DNA from: Peptoniphilus phoceensis
GTDB taxonomy: Bacteria > Bacillota > Clostridia > Tissierellales > Peptoniphilaceae
NCBI RefSeq assembly: GCF_001517665.2
Contig: NZ_LN999809.1
Coordinates: forward strand, 670,501 to 734,500
Reading direction: 5' to 3'
DNA: 64,000 nt
Of the stretch, positions 1 to 9,376 are shown piece by piece (the first letter of the stretch is position 1; each line of letters opens with the position of its first letter). The notes under the pieces were generated by a model, which worked only from the letters and a program-made list of their open reading frames with translations, had not been told where the DNA came from and did not search any database. The translations under genes were made by a program, and so were the position numbers.

Positions 1-499
1 TTAAATCTTCTGAAGCTTTATTTAGACCGTCAGCAGTTTCAAAAAGATCAGTTGCTTTTAATAAAGCACGTGTTACAGAAAATCCTACAATTACGTGTGC
101 TTGTTGTTCACTATCAACCAATTCGGTAGCATCAGCAGTAATTGTTTCTGCAACATTAATCAGTAAATCAAGTCTTGGAATAATCTTCGTTCTAAGTTCC
201 GCTATAGATCCAATTCCCTTGTCCATGATTTTGCTAATAAAGTCAAAAGCATTTTTTAATTCTTTTAACCAACCTAATTCTGATCCCGTTAAATCTCCAG
301 CAATTTTTTCAAGACCTTCAATTAAGTCACCTAAGTAATCTAATTTAGCATTTGCTTCATCGGCAGCTCTTTCTTGCGCTAAATATTGAACAGGCGCAAT
401 AACATCTTCTGTTTCATTTGCTGCATAAACTACAGGCATTGCAGCATTAGTTAACATTGTAACTGCCAATATTCCTACTAATTTTTTCTTAGCTTTCAT
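1..499 (-). CDS. Secreted helical protein of unknown function, C-terminus outside window
   Basis: The frame is open for 166 codons from an ATG at 499 to the window edge with no stop, so the gene is partial. An AGGGGG ribosome site (508-514) sits 8 nt before the ATG. Residues 1 to about 27 are a clear Sec signal peptide: basic MKAKKK start, hydrophobic core, small residues ending VVYA-A. The mature part is cysteine-free, charged and probably all helical, rich in Leu/Ile heptad-like spacing, which suggests an extracellular or wall-associated helical protein. I recognise no family. It has its own promoter and a structured 5' leader, unlike the tightly packed operons around it. Confidence 0.8.
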   Translation of the reverse strand, partial: MKAKKKLVGILAVTMLTNAAMPVVYAANETEDVIAPVQYLAQERAADEANAKLDYLGDLIEGLEKIAGDLTGSELGWLKELKNAFDFISKIMDKGIGSIAELRTKIIPRLDLLINVAETITADATELVDSEQQAHVIVGFSVTRALLKATDLFETADGLNKASEDL

Positions 500-548
500 A
501 AATAATTACCCCCTATTATTTAATCTATTTTGAAATAAACTTATGTTG

Positions 549-607
549 GTAAATGATATATTAATTTATATGAATTATTTAATTTACATGGTGCTCTTAT
601 CATTTAC
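549..607 (-). other. Long-range hairpin at the 5' end of the secreted-protein mRNA leader
   Basis: A perfect 10-bp inverted repeat (GTAAATGATA at 549-558 and TATCATTTAC at 598-607) encloses about 39 nt. It lies just after the predicted transcription start (about 610), so the roughly 110-nt leader of the secreted-protein gene would begin with this stem. It could stabilise the mRNA or be a regulatory element; no known riboswitch was recognised. Confidence 0.4.
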
Positions 608-616
608 TACGCTTTA

Positions 617-645
617 AGTATACATCTCACGCTACTATTTGTAAA
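617..645 (-). promoter_or_regulatory. Promoter of the secreted-protein gene
   Basis: On the minus strand TTTACA (640-645) and TATACT (617-622) are separated by exactly 17 bp, with TG just before the -10. This matches a vegetative sigma-A promoter and points at the gene starting at 499, giving a leader of about 110 nt. Confidence 0.6.
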
Positions 646-675
646 GTTAATTCATTTATTTTTACTTAATGTAAA

Positions 676-718
676 TACATTCCTTTAACAAACAAGATTT
701 GTTTATCTAAAGAAATGT
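676..718 (-). terminator. ppk: Imperfect inverted repeat after ppk, possible terminator
   Basis: The arms pair as ACATTTCTTTA / TAAAGGAATGT with inner AAACAA / TTGTTT around ATTTG-type loop sequence. It lies 35 nt after the ppk stop in the ppk direction. The following T-tract is weak, so termination is only likely. Confidence 0.35.
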
Positions 719-752
719 ATTTTTATATCATAATATTATATTATACTTCTTC

Positions 753-2903
753 TTATCTGAAAAGTTTTTTTAGTTTATCCAAAAGAGAATATTTCTCTTC
801 TATACTTCTCTCCTGCTTATGGTTTTTGTCTTGTATTTCTTTTTTATTATTCTCTACTTTATTTCTTGCACAAATAGTATTTTCTTCCGCTTCTTCTATA
901 AAATAGTTTTGAGAGGATATTTTCTTTTCTTCTACTCCAATTTTTTCATATTGACCAGAACTATTCATAATCCTTGCACCAATATTGTCCTTCAGTTGAA
1001 CTTCTAGGTAATCTAAAAGCCTATTTTTAATATCTTCATCTAAAATTGGAGTGGCTATTTCGACTCTTTTTTCTGTATTTCTAGTCATCAAATCAGCCGA
1101 AGAGATATACATGTCCTTTTCATCTTTTCCAAAAACATAGACTCTAGGATGCTCTAAAAATCTTCCAACTATAGACCTAATTCTAATATTTTCACTTTGA
1201 TCTTTGATTTCAGGTAAAAGGCAAGAAATTCCTCTAATAATTAAATCTACCTTTACTCCCTTTTGTGAAGCTTCAATAAATTTTTCTATAAAATCTTTAT
1301 CTGTGAGAGAATTAAATTTGCAAAGAATATAGCCCTTTTCTCCTTTTTTAATTTCTCTTTCCACAAGATGCATAAGTCCAGATTTTAATGTAGTTGGTGA
1401 TTGTAAGAGATACTTATATTTTCCATCTAAGTTGCCAATGGACATATTCTTAAAAAAGTCAGTTGCATCTAAACCAATTTCAGAATTTGCTGTCATTAGA
1501 GAAAAGTCAGTATATTGTTTTGCTGTGGATTCATTGTAGTTTCCTGTCCCAATTTGAGTGATGTAATTTAAATTTCCTGTTTTTGAATCTTTATAAGTTA
1601 TAAGACAGATTTTTGAGTGCATCTTATACTTATTGAAACCATAAATAATATTACAACCTTCTTCATAGAGAATATTTGCATATTTAATATTTGATTCTTC
1701 ATCAAATCTAGCCTTTATCTCTACAAAAACTGTTACCTCTTTGCCATTTTGAGCAGCTTCAGTTAAGTATCTTACAACTTTAGAATTTTCTGCAAGTCTA
1801 TAAATTGTAATTTTTATTGACCTGCACTCTGGATCATTGGCAGCTTCTTTTAACAAACTTATAAAGGTATCCATGCTTTCGTAAGGATAGGATAAAAGCC
1901 TGTCTTTTTTTCTTATATCATTAGTTACACTTGTAGTAAATTCAGCTGGATTATATTGCAACAATTCCTTATACAAGAGCTTGCTTTTTATTGCCTTTGG
2001 AATATCTCCAATTAAAGAAAAAACATATTTCATATTTAAGGGTGAATCACATGAAAAATATGATTTTTCAGTTAATTCCAATTTATCGAGCAAAAAGTTA
2101 AGTGATGCTTTTGAAAGTTTATATTCAGATTCAAGTCTTACAACATTTAATCTTTTCCTCTTTTTTAGAATACTCTTCATGTATTCAGTGTAATCATCAA
2201 ATTCTTCCCAAGTATCCCTATCGTCTACAAAGTCTGTATTTCTAGTAACTTTTATAATATTTTTTGATAAAATTTCATAATCTTCAAAGATTTCTTCAAT
2301 TTTATTTAAAATTATTTCTTCCATCAAAATATATTCAAGCTTTTCGCCTGGAAGAATTAAATATTTTGGATAAGTTTTTCTCACAGGAACAATTCCAAAA
2401 ACTTTTTCTTTATTTTTTTGCAATTGAGCAAAGGCATAGAGTTTTGTATTTTCTAAAAAAGGAAAGGGATGATTAATATCGACAATTTGAGGAGAAACAA
2501 GTTGATCAATCCTTGTCAAATAAAAATCTTCTACAAACTCTTTTTGTTCCTTATCCAATTCATTATATTTTACTTTTTTAATACTCGACTTTTCTAAACT
2601 TTCACTTACTTTTTTGAAAATTTCGTCCTTTTCTCTATACATTTCTGGCAAACTTTTTAATATTGCATCAATTTGCTCCTGAGCATTCATACCAGTCTTG
2701 TTATCAATAACTTCTTTCCTTAAAAGAGATAAATCGTGCAAAGACCCAACTCTAACCATAAAAAATTCATCAAGGTTGGAAACAAAAATACTTATAAATT
2801 TTAATTTTTCAAGATCTGGAACATCTTCTTCAGTTGCCTCTAAAAGTACACGTTCATTAAATCTAAGCCAGGATATTTCCCTATTTTGAAAATGTGATTT
2901 CAT
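753..2903 (-). CDS. ppk: Polyphosphate kinase 1
   Basis: Makes polyphosphate reversibly from ATP. All PPK1 parts are visible: N-terminal SWLRFNERVLLEA (residues 11-23), the phospho-accepting histidine in KMHSKICLI (H429), the second histidine in GRFLEHPRV (H585) and the ISSADLMTRN motif near 600. The start is an ATG with GGAAGG before it. The 716 residues are slightly long for the family because the last 50 or so residues are a Lys/Glu/Asn-rich tail that I do not associate with PPK1. It overlaps ppx by 23 bp, so synthesis and degradation of polyphosphate are translated from one message. Confidence 0.96.
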   Translation of the reverse strand: MKSHFQNREISWLRFNERVLLEATEEDVPDLEKLKFISIFVSNLDEFFMVRVGSLHDLSLLRKEVIDNKTGMNAQEQIDAILKSLPEMYREKDEIFKKVSESLEKSSIKKVKYNELDKEQKEFVEDFYLTRIDQLVSPQIVDINHPFPFLENTKLYAFAQLQKNKEKVFGIVPVRKTYPKYLILPGEKLEYILMEEIILNKIEEIFEDYEILSKNIIKVTRNTDFVDDRDTWEEFDDYTEYMKSILKKRKRLNVVRLESEYKLSKASLNFLLDKLELTEKSYFSCDSPLNMKYVFSLIGDIPKAIKSKLLYKELLQYNPAEFTTSVTNDIRKKDRLLSYPYESMDTFISLLKEAANDPECRSIKITIYRLAENSKVVRYLTEAAQNGKEVTVFVEIKARFDEESNIKYANILYEEGCNIIYGFNKYKMHSKICLITYKDSKTGNLNYITQIGTGNYNESTAKQYTDFSLMTANSEIGLDATDFFKNMSIGNLDGKYKYLLQSPTTLKSGLMHLVEREIKKGEKGYILCKFNSLTDKDFIEKFIEASQKGVKVDLIIRGISCLLPEIKDQSENIRIRSIVGRFLEHPRVYVFGKDEKDMYISSADLMTRNTEKRVEIATPILDEDIKNRLLDYLEVQLKDNIGARIMNSSGQYEKIGVEEKKISSQNYFIEEAEENTICARNKVENNKKEIQDKNHKQERSIEEKYSLLDKLKKLFR

Positions 2904-3798
2904 TATTACCTTCCAATACTTTATAAATTAAATAACCTTCTCTAAGACCATTGCCAGAAACTTCAATTTCACTAATTTCAAGTTCTTCCATAAGAGTTTT
3001 TAATATAATAATACCTGGAATAAGAGTGTGAATTCTGGCAGGATTAGTACTAATAATGGACCTAATAGTATCTGTGTTTTTATCTTTTATCAAATCTAGT
3101 AACTTGTAAATATCTTTTAGGGTAAAGTGTTTTTCATCTTCTCCCCAAAGATCTGCAATTACCTTTCCAGTGGTTCTAATGGTGCCACCAATTCCTATTA
3201 ATTTGTTAGCTTTTTTGGAAAAATGGGAAGAATTAATTTCACGAATAACTGATTTTTTTATTGCACGAATCTCACTTTTTTTCGGCAAAACCATGCTTAC
3301 ATTTTCTCTAAAAAGTAGTAGTGAACCTGTATTCAAATTAATAAATTCGCAAGGTCCATCTTCTTCAAAATAAACAACTTCTGTACTGGCACCACCAATA
3401 TCAATGGAAACTCCAGAATCAACTTTTAATTCACTTCTAATACCAATATTTCCTAGAAAGGCTTCTTCCACCTGTTCTAATACATCAATATCAATATCTA
3501 AATCATTTTTTACCATCTCTAAAACTTCTTCAGTATTTTCTAAATTTCTTAGAGATGCTGTTGCAAAAGGTGAAAAAGTATCTACTTTGAGTTCTAGTAC
3601 AATATTTTTTATACTTTGAAGTGTCTTAATAAGTTTTTTTATTCCTTTTCTAGATAGTTCACCATCGTGAACATAAGTAATAAGACCTGCAGTGTATTTC
3701 TTGTTCAAAACTTTTTTAAATTCACTGCTATTATCAAAAATATCAAAGACAATTAGTCTAATGGTATTTGAGCCTATATCAACTATTGCGTGTCTCAT
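2881..3798 (-). CDS. ppx: Ppx/GppA-family exopolyphosphatase
   Basis: Hydrolyses terminal phosphate from polyphosphate or, in related enzymes, pppGpp. The ASKHA-fold phosphate loops are present: VDIGSNTIRLIVFD at residues 6-19, the second loop SIDIGGASTEVVYF near 132, and GIGGTIRTTGK near 201. At 305 residues it is the short form without the C-terminal HD-like domain. The ATG follows AAAGGGTGAG. It is the first gene of the ppx-ppk pair, the usual order in Firmicutes. GppA-type activity cannot be excluded from sequence alone. Confidence 0.92.
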   Translation of the reverse strand: MRHAIVDIGSNTIRLIVFDIFDNSSEFKKVLNKKYTAGLITYVHDGELSRKGIKKLIKTLQSIKNIVLELKVDTFSPFATASLRNLENTEEVLEMVKNDLDIDIDVLEQVEEAFLGNIGIRSELKVDSGVSIDIGGASTEVVYFEEDGPCEFINLNTGSLLLFRENVSMVLPKKSEIRAIKKSVIREINSSHFSKKANKLIGIGGTIRTTGKVIADLWGEDEKHFTLKDIYKLLDLIKDKNTDTIRSIISTNPARIHTLIPGIIILKTLMEELEISEIEVSGNGLREGYLIYKVLEGNNEITFSK

Positions 3799-3924
3799 AA
3801 ATCAAACTCACCCTTTCTAAAAAAAACTCTCTAAATAATCTTAAACTTCCTTTGTAAATTTCTTGTAAATTTTTAATTTATAATATGTAATATTTCTTAA
3901 AATTTCAAATTAATTCCAAAATTT

Positions 3925-3958
3925 TTAAAAAAGCAGGATATCTTCTTACATCCTGCCT
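3925..3958 (-). terminator. Intrinsic terminator after the inositol-phosphatase-family gene
   Basis: GCAGGAT (3950-3956 complement) pairs with ATCCTGC (3933-3939 complement), and six T residues follow on the minus strand. It lies just after the stop at 3966. Confidence 0.85.
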
Positions 3959-3965
3959 TTAATAT

Positions 3966-4745
3966 TTAATAAACAAATCTCTTTAATTTTTCAACCATAT
4001 ATTTATTTCCAGAGATTATTCCTCCCTGTCTTTGGCATGCAAGATCTTCTCCATGCATATTTATAACTAGACCACCTGCTTCTCTTACTATTAAAGATCC
4101 TGCAGCATAGTCCCAAAGATTTAGACCATCTTCAATAAAAGCATCATATCTGCCACAAGCTGAATAACACATTTCTAGTGCAGCAGAACCTATTCTTCTT
4201 ATTCCATTTGTGTTTTCATAAACAAATCTAAGCATATCAAAAGTTTCATCAACTCTATTAAGTCTTCCACCACCAGTTCCAACTCCAATTAAGGAGTTGG
4301 CTAATTCTTTTTCTTTTGAAACACTTATTTCTTTACCATTTAATTTAGCACCTTCACCAAGAATTGCAGAGAAAAACTCATCTTTAAAAGGATCATACAC
4401 TGCCCCTATAACAATTTTAGAATTTTCTAAAAGAGCGAGACTAATAACAGAATGATCAAAACCATGGACCAAATTAGTAGTTCCATCCACAGGATCAAGA
4501 ACCCAAGTATACTCAGCTATATCCTCTTTTGATTTTTCTTTTTCCTCTGCCAAAAGATTCGATTCTTTGATTACTTCTAAAAGCTCTTTCTCTAAAAATT
4601 CTTGCACCTTAAAATCGACTTCTGTCACAAAGTCATTTTTCCCCTTCATTTCATAGTTGTTTTTTGGATCTAAATCAAAGAAAATTTTAGAAGCTTCTTC
4701 CATTAATTTTTCAACTTCTATTAAAATTTCTGTATAATTTATCAT
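3966..4745 (-). CDS. Inositol monophosphatase family protein (SuhB-like)
   Basis: Mg-dependent sugar-phosphate phosphatase fold. Motif A is complete in WVLDPVDGTTNLVHG, the upstream metal-binding Glu is in LLAEEKEK, and motif B is in LWDYAAGSLIVREAGG. I chose the ATG at 4745 (protein MINYTEIL, 259 aa), since GGAGGA stands six bases before it; an in-frame TTG 12 nt upstream overlaps that ribosome site. It begins 13 nt after the peptidase stop and is cotranscribed with it. The substrate (inositol phosphate, histidinol phosphate or PAP) cannot be told from the motifs. Confidence 0.9.
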   Translation of the reverse strand: MINYTEILIEVEKLMEEASKIFFDLDPKNNYEMKGKNDFVTEVDFKVQEFLEKELLEVIKESNLLAEEKEKSKEDIAEYTWVLDPVDGTTNLVHGFDHSVISLALLENSKIVIGAVYDPFKDEFFSAILGEGAKLNGKEISVSKEKELANSLIGVGTGGGRLNRVDETFDMLRFVYENTNGIRRIGSAALEMCYSACGRYDAFIEDGLNLWDYAAGSLIVREAGGLVINMHGEDLACQRQGGIISGNKYMVEKLKRFVY

Positions 4746-4758
4746 AAAATCCTCCAAT

Positions 4759-7650
4759 TTATTTAATAGATTTTATTTCTTTAAATAAATCTTCTCCATC
4801 TCTAATAATACTTTCACTACCAAAGGCTGCAAGATAATTTTTCTTCATGGCTTCATCAAAGACTTTGCCATAGGAATTTAATTTTTCTAAGCTTGTTTCT
4901 AGAGCTTCTTTTTTTGATTTTTCAAGGTCTTCTCTTGTCAAGCCTGTAATAAATCTTGAAAGATTAATATCTCCAACTTGTTCTGGAGAAAGAAGTGGAT
5001 CAAAGGCATTCATAGACCCGATAATGAAATTCTTTAAATCTTCATCAGAAAGCTTTAACTTTTCTACAAAAGTTCCAATACTGTCATAGACTTTCAAAGA
5101 ATTTTTTAGATTAGGATCTCTATAAGAATAAGTTGCCATGTCACCATTTCTTCCAATAGTTATTCCTGCTCCATAAGCTCCACCCTTTGCTCTGATTTCA
5201 TTGTGAAGGTAAGAGGAATTTAAAATATTAGCAAGAACCGTCAAGTCACCAGTGTATTTTATGCCCAAGTCTTCCAAATCATATCCCTTTGAGGCGTAGA
5301 CAACATTTGAAGTCGTGTATAATCCTTGATTTTTATTATCTTTAGTAAAATTATATTCAGCTTGTTTTATATTTTTTATTTCTAAAGAATCAATATATTT
5401 CTTTAGTTCCTTTTTAATTTTATTTAAATCTTCAAGATTACCAGCGGCTGAAATAATTAAATTGTCTCTTACAAAAAGATTTTTGTAAATTCTTTCTGCA
5501 GATTTTTCAAAATCATCCCACTTTTCATCAAAATTTTCAACTAAATCTCTCATAAAATAATAATAGTCTAAACCACCAATGTGGGATTGAATATCTGCTA
5601 CCCTTGAATAATATGATTTTAAAATAGAAATTATAAATTGGTGTCCATTTTGTAACATCGTAGATTCAACTCTAGACTTCAGTATATTTAGAAGTTCCTT
5701 AATTCTTTTTTTGGAATTAAGAATAGAATTATTCATAATTTCTTCAATAATTTCTAGGCCTCTTTCCAACTTATCTGAAGTTGCTTTCATCTTGATATTC
5801 ATCCTAAGGACATACTTTTCCTTGTCCTTGGAGTCCACATAAAGGCTTGGATTAAATGAAATTCCTCCAGTTGCCTTATAAATTTCGTTATTTAATTCTT
5901 CATAGGAATAGTTCTTTGTATCAATAAGACCAATCAAAGACAATAATAGTGACATTAATTCAATATCATCTTTCTCTACAAAAGAAATATCATGAGAAAG
6001 TGTTGTGTAGACTATTCCATTTGTTTCTTGATTAGATTTTAAATAAATAACATCATCAATTTTATCTTTTTCAAGTTCATAGTCAGTTACACTTTCATCA
6101 ATATCTGAAAGTTCTAGAGCAGGAATAGTTGCCTTATCCTCCAAAGAATCATCTGCACTTTGATATTCTTCAAGATCTTTTGATTTTTTTACTATTTCAT
6201 CAATTTCTTTATCAGACATTTTTGCTTTTAAATCTTGAAGTTTTTCCTTTAATTCTTTTTCTTCTGTGTCATTTTTATTTAACTCAGGTCTTGCGGACAA
6301 GTTTACAGAGTAAGGATTGTCAATTAATTTTTCTTTAATATAATTTTCCACAAAATTATCATCGAAATTTTCTTTAACTATTTTTAAAACATCATTGTAA
6401 TAAAGAGCGTCAAGAGGTGACTCATCATATAACCAAGAGTTAAGAGCCCTAATATAATAAATTATGGCTTTTTGAGTTCCTCCACCTTCTCTAAATATAA
6501 ATTCAAATTTATTTAAAGTTGCTTCAAGTAAATCTCTATCAATGCCATTTTCAACTAAATCTTTTAAAGTATCTTGTAAAACTTTTAAAAATTCGTCTTT
6601 TTTATTGGCATCTGTATTTTTTAAAACTATGGATAAATCAAGAGGTAAAGATGATGAAGTTTCTGCATAAACATCTTCAGCAAGTCCTTCATCGAAAATT
6701 GCCTTTTTAAGTGGTCCTCCTTGGGCATCAATTAAAAGTTCTGCCAAGAAATCTCTCATAAATACATCCACCTTAGAATCTGCATATCCAATAGTCCATC
6801 CCTTAGAAAGATAGTCTATATCATCTTTCATTTCTTCTTTTGAGGCAGAAAAAGTAATATCAACATCCTTAGTTTCCTTTAGGTCTTCATTTAAAATAAT
6901 TTTAGAATTTATATCTTTTTTATCAAAGTCAGACAAATAATTTTTATCTATAAAATCTAATGCTTCTTCCATATTTTGATTACCATAAAGATAAATGTAA
7001 GAGTTTGATGGATGATAGTACTTCTTATGATAATTTTTAAATTCTTCATAAGTTAAACTAGGAATTAACTTTGGATCTCCACCAGAATCAACACCATAGC
7101 TTGAATCTTCGTGAAGAGCAAATACCATGGCATCAGACACAATATTTTCAGAAGAAGAATAAACTCCCTTCATTTCATTGTAAACTACGCCATTGTATTT
7201 TAAATCATCATTTTTATCCTTTAATTCATAATGCCAGCCTTCTTGAAAAAATATTTTTTCTTCCTCATAAATACTTGGATAAAAAACAGCATCAAGATAA
7301 ACATCCATTAAGTTGTAAAAGTCTTTTTCATTCCTACTTGATACTGGATAAATTGTCTTGTCAGGAAAAGTCATAGCATTTAAAAAAGTTTGTAGAGATG
7401 ACTTAATAAGATCCATAAAAGGCTCTTTAGTCCTAAATTTTCTAGAACCTGAAAGAACACAGTGTTCCACAATATGACAAACTCCATTTCCGATTTCTGG
7501 TGGAGTTCTAAAACCTATACCAAAGGCCTTATTGTCATCATTGTTTTCAAGAGTTAAGACTCTTGCTCCTGTCTTTATATGAGTATAGACTTTGCAATTT
7601 GATGCAACCTCGTCTATATATTTTTCTTCGATTAATTCATAATTATTCAC
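4759..7650 (-). CDS. M16C zinc metallopeptidase (presequence-protease/insulinase type)
   Basis: A cytosolic 963-aa peptidase made of two M16 halves. The inverted zinc motif HIVEH is at residues 59-63, and the third metal ligand is probably the Glu in YNEMKG near 139. The length is that of the PreP/HypA single-chain family, which degrades peptides up to about 70 residues. The start is taken as GTG at 7650 (VNNYELIEE), six bases after GGAGGG; the frame extends further upstream but only through the promoter. No signal peptide is seen. It heads a two-gene unit with the inositol-phosphatase-family gene. Confidence 0.92.
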   Translation of the reverse strand: MNNYELIEEKYIDEVASNCKVYTHIKTGARVLTLENNDDNKAFGIGFRTPPEIGNGVCHIVEHCVLSGSRKFRTKEPFMDLIKSSLQTFLNAMTFPDKTIYPVSSRNEKDFYNLMDVYLDAVFYPSIYEEEKIFFQEGWHYELKDKNDDLKYNGVVYNEMKGVYSSSENIVSDAMVFALHEDSSYGVDSGGDPKLIPSLTYEEFKNYHKKYYHPSNSYIYLYGNQNMEEALDFIDKNYLSDFDKKDINSKIILNEDLKETKDVDITFSASKEEMKDDIDYLSKGWTIGYADSKVDVFMRDFLAELLIDAQGGPLKKAIFDEGLAEDVYAETSSSLPLDLSIVLKNTDANKKDEFLKVLQDTLKDLVENGIDRDLLEATLNKFEFIFREGGGTQKAIIYYIRALNSWLYDESPLDALYYNDVLKIVKENFDDNFVENYIKEKLIDNPYSVNLSARPELNKNDTEEKELKEKLQDLKAKMSDKEIDEIVKKSKDLEEYQSADDSLEDKATIPALELSDIDESVTDYELEKDKIDDVIYLKSNQETNGIVYTTLSHDISFVEKDDIELMSLLLSLIGLIDTKNYSYEELNNEIYKATGGISFNPSLYVDSKDKEKYVLRMNIKMKATSDKLERGLEIIEEIMNNSILNSKKRIKELLNILKSRVESTMLQNGHQFIISILKSYYSRVADIQSHIGGLDYYYFMRDLVENFDEKWDDFEKSAERIYKNLFVRDNLIISAAGNLEDLNKIKKELKKYIDSLEIKNIKQAEYNFTKDNKNQGLYTTSNVVYASKGYDLEDLGIKYTGDLTVLANILNSSYLHNEIRAKGGAYGAGITIGRNGDMATYSYRDPNLKNSLKVYDSIGTFVEKLKLSDEDLKNFIIGSMNAFDPLLSPEQVGDINLSRFITGLTREDLEKSKKEALETSLEKLNSYGKVFDEAMKKNYLAAFGSESIIRDGEDLFKEIKSIK

Positions 7651-7669
7651 ATTAATCCCTCCACTCATC

Positions 7670-7698
7670 ATTATACTTGTTAAAAAACATTTTAACAA
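7670..7698 (-). promoter_or_regulatory. Promoter of the M16C peptidase gene with overlapping palindrome
   Basis: TTGTTA (7693-7698) and TATAAT (7670-7675) are 17 bp apart on the minus strand. The predicted start leaves only about 12 nt of leader, just enough for GGAGGG. A perfect palindrome, TTGTTAAAA-N4-TTTTAACAA at 7677-7698, fills the -35 box and the spacer, the position expected of a repressor operator. Confidence 0.65.
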
Positions 7699-7748
7699 AT
7701 TAGAATTAAGAGATCTTATTTTGGGTAAAAGCTTTATGAGGTGAGTTT

Positions 7749-9266
7749 ATGTCAAAAAAAGATGACATCAAAAAATTAGCTCTTGCAGCTGCGACAATTT
7801 CTGCTGCAATATTTGCTGCAAAAAAAGTTTCAGATGATGAGGTAAAAGTCCTCATGCCAAATCGTGACGAAAACTCTCTTGCTTATCTCTTGGGAGATGG
7901 TTTTGGCAATTTGGCCCTTGCTTACGGGCTCATCAATCATGCAAACTTAGATTCAAAAAATATAAATATCTACACAAAACACTTTAATGAATTCACAAAA
8001 ATTACTGAAGGCGAAAACAATTATATTAGCTTTGACAATAGATTTTCAGAATTTAATCTTAAAAACACTCTTGAGATTTTAAAAAATATAACAAGTGAAG
8101 AAGAATTTTTAGAAATTACAGAAAAAATTGCAAAAAAAGAAAATCCAAAAATTTTGGATTTGTCTCTAGCATCAACTTCAAAAATAAAGGACCTAGACGA
8201 GATGAGTAAGAAAAAACTCTACAAACTTCTTTTATCTCCCCTAGACTTTGACGACGGATCTAGCATAGAAAGATATTTTCTTTTTTCAGATTTTTTGACT
8301 TCTAATTTATATTATTACTTGGCAAATATTTACAATCTAAAATCCAAAAGTCCCGTCTTTGAACTAAAGGAAGCCCTCTTAGATTATATAGGGTCTCGTG
8401 ATTATTTTAATCTTGATGCAGATAAGATTTATAAAAAACTTCGCGACTATCTTGCAAAAGAAGGTGTTAACTTTTTAGATGGCTATAAGTTTATAGAGTT
8501 TTCTTCTTCCAAGTCCTATGTGGATAAACTTGTCTTTGAAAAAGATGAGCAAATAGAAGAAGTTTACACTGATTTAAAAGATATAATTTCTATAGAATCG
8601 CCAACTTTTTTAGATAATCTATCCCTTGGAAACATTAAAGAACTTCCAAAAAATATTTTAAACAGCTATTATTCAAAGGAAAAAATTATTGGGCAAAATA
8701 TTTACAGGGAAATCCAAGGAAAGACATCTGATTCATCAATTTTATATGTTAACTTCGAATTTAAGGATTCTATTTTTATAAATAATCTGAGAAAAGATTT
8801 AAGAGATTCTGACTTCTTTATTTTTAAAATAAAATCTGGTATTTCTGTTAAAATTTTGGACAAGAATATAATTTTAAAAATACTAAATCCAAGCAAAAAT
8901 TCAATTTTTGTGGGAGATGTATTTAAAGCCTTAAATGGTGAAGACTTTTTTTTTGAACTAATTAAGTTATTTGGACTAGAAGATAAATATGCAGATTTAA
9001 GATTTAATCTTAAAAATGTTTCTATTTCAATTTTAGAAAATTACAAAAAAATTCCTGGAGAAGTTTACAAGAGAAATGTAAATCAAATATCTAATTTGTT
9101 TTTCCTTTCTTCAAAAATTTCTGACTTTGGAGAACTATATTCAGTAGAAAAATTAATTCAAGAAGGCTTAAAAAATGCCCACGATATTATGGGCATTGAA
9201 CATCTAGAAGTTCATGAAAAAAGTATTTCAAAAATGGAAATTTTGAAATTTATAAATAGTTTATAA
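7749..9266 (+). CDS. Uncharacterised 505-residue protein
   Basis: No family recognised. The ATG follows GAGGTGA at good spacing. Residues 9-25 are Ala-rich and hydrophobic (LALAAATISAAIFAAKK), either a short membrane anchor or a helix. The rest is soluble, Lys/Asp/Leu/Ser-rich, with several predicted helices and no cysteine or obvious catalytic motif; LLGDGFGNLALAYGLINH near 47-64 is the most distinctive stretch. It stands alone on the plus strand, diverging from the M16C peptidase across 98 bp and closed by a shared terminator at 9288-9327. Codon use looks like that of its neighbours. Confidence 0.85.
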   Translation: MSKKDDIKKLALAAATISAAIFAAKKVSDDEVKVLMPNRDENSLAYLLGDGFGNLALAYGLINHANLDSKNINIYTKHFNEFTKITEGENNYISFDNRFSEFNLKNTLEILKNITSEEEFLEITEKIAKKENPKILDLSLASTSKIKDLDEMSKKKLYKLLLSPLDFDDGSSIERYFLFSDFLTSNLYYYLANIYNLKSKSPVFELKEALLDYIGSRDYFNLDADKIYKKLRDYLAKEGVNFLDGYKFIEFSSSKSYVDKLVFEKDEQIEEVYTDLKDIISIESPTFLDNLSLGNIKELPKNILNSYYSKEKIIGQNIYREIQGKTSDSSILYVNFEFKDSIFINNLRKDLRDSDFFIFKIKSGISVKILDKNIILKILNPSKNSIFVGDVFKALNGEDFFFELIKLFGLEDKYADLRFNLKNVSISILENYKKIPGEVYKRNVNQISNLFFLSSKISDFGELYSVEKLIQEGLKNAHDIMGIEHLEVHEKSISKMEILKFINSL

Positions 9267-9287
9267 TTTTATTACTAAAATTTAATC

Positions 9288-9327
9288 AAAAGAAAAAGAA
9301 GTGCATCTTGACACTTCTTTTTCTTTT
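9288..9327. terminator. Bidirectional terminator between the orphan gene and tsaD
   Basis: A perfect 16-bp stem (AAAAGAAAAAGAAGTG and its complement) with an 8-nt loop. A and T runs on the outer sides serve as U-tracts for both strands. It lies between two convergent genes. Confidence 0.85.
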
Positions 9328-9376
9328 GAATTTATAAAATTTATCCCATTTGATTTTTGTCTAAAAAAATATAAAA

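Noticed and set aside
7677..7698. Canonical Rex operator
   Set aside because: The half-sites match, but are separated by 8 bp rather than 4.
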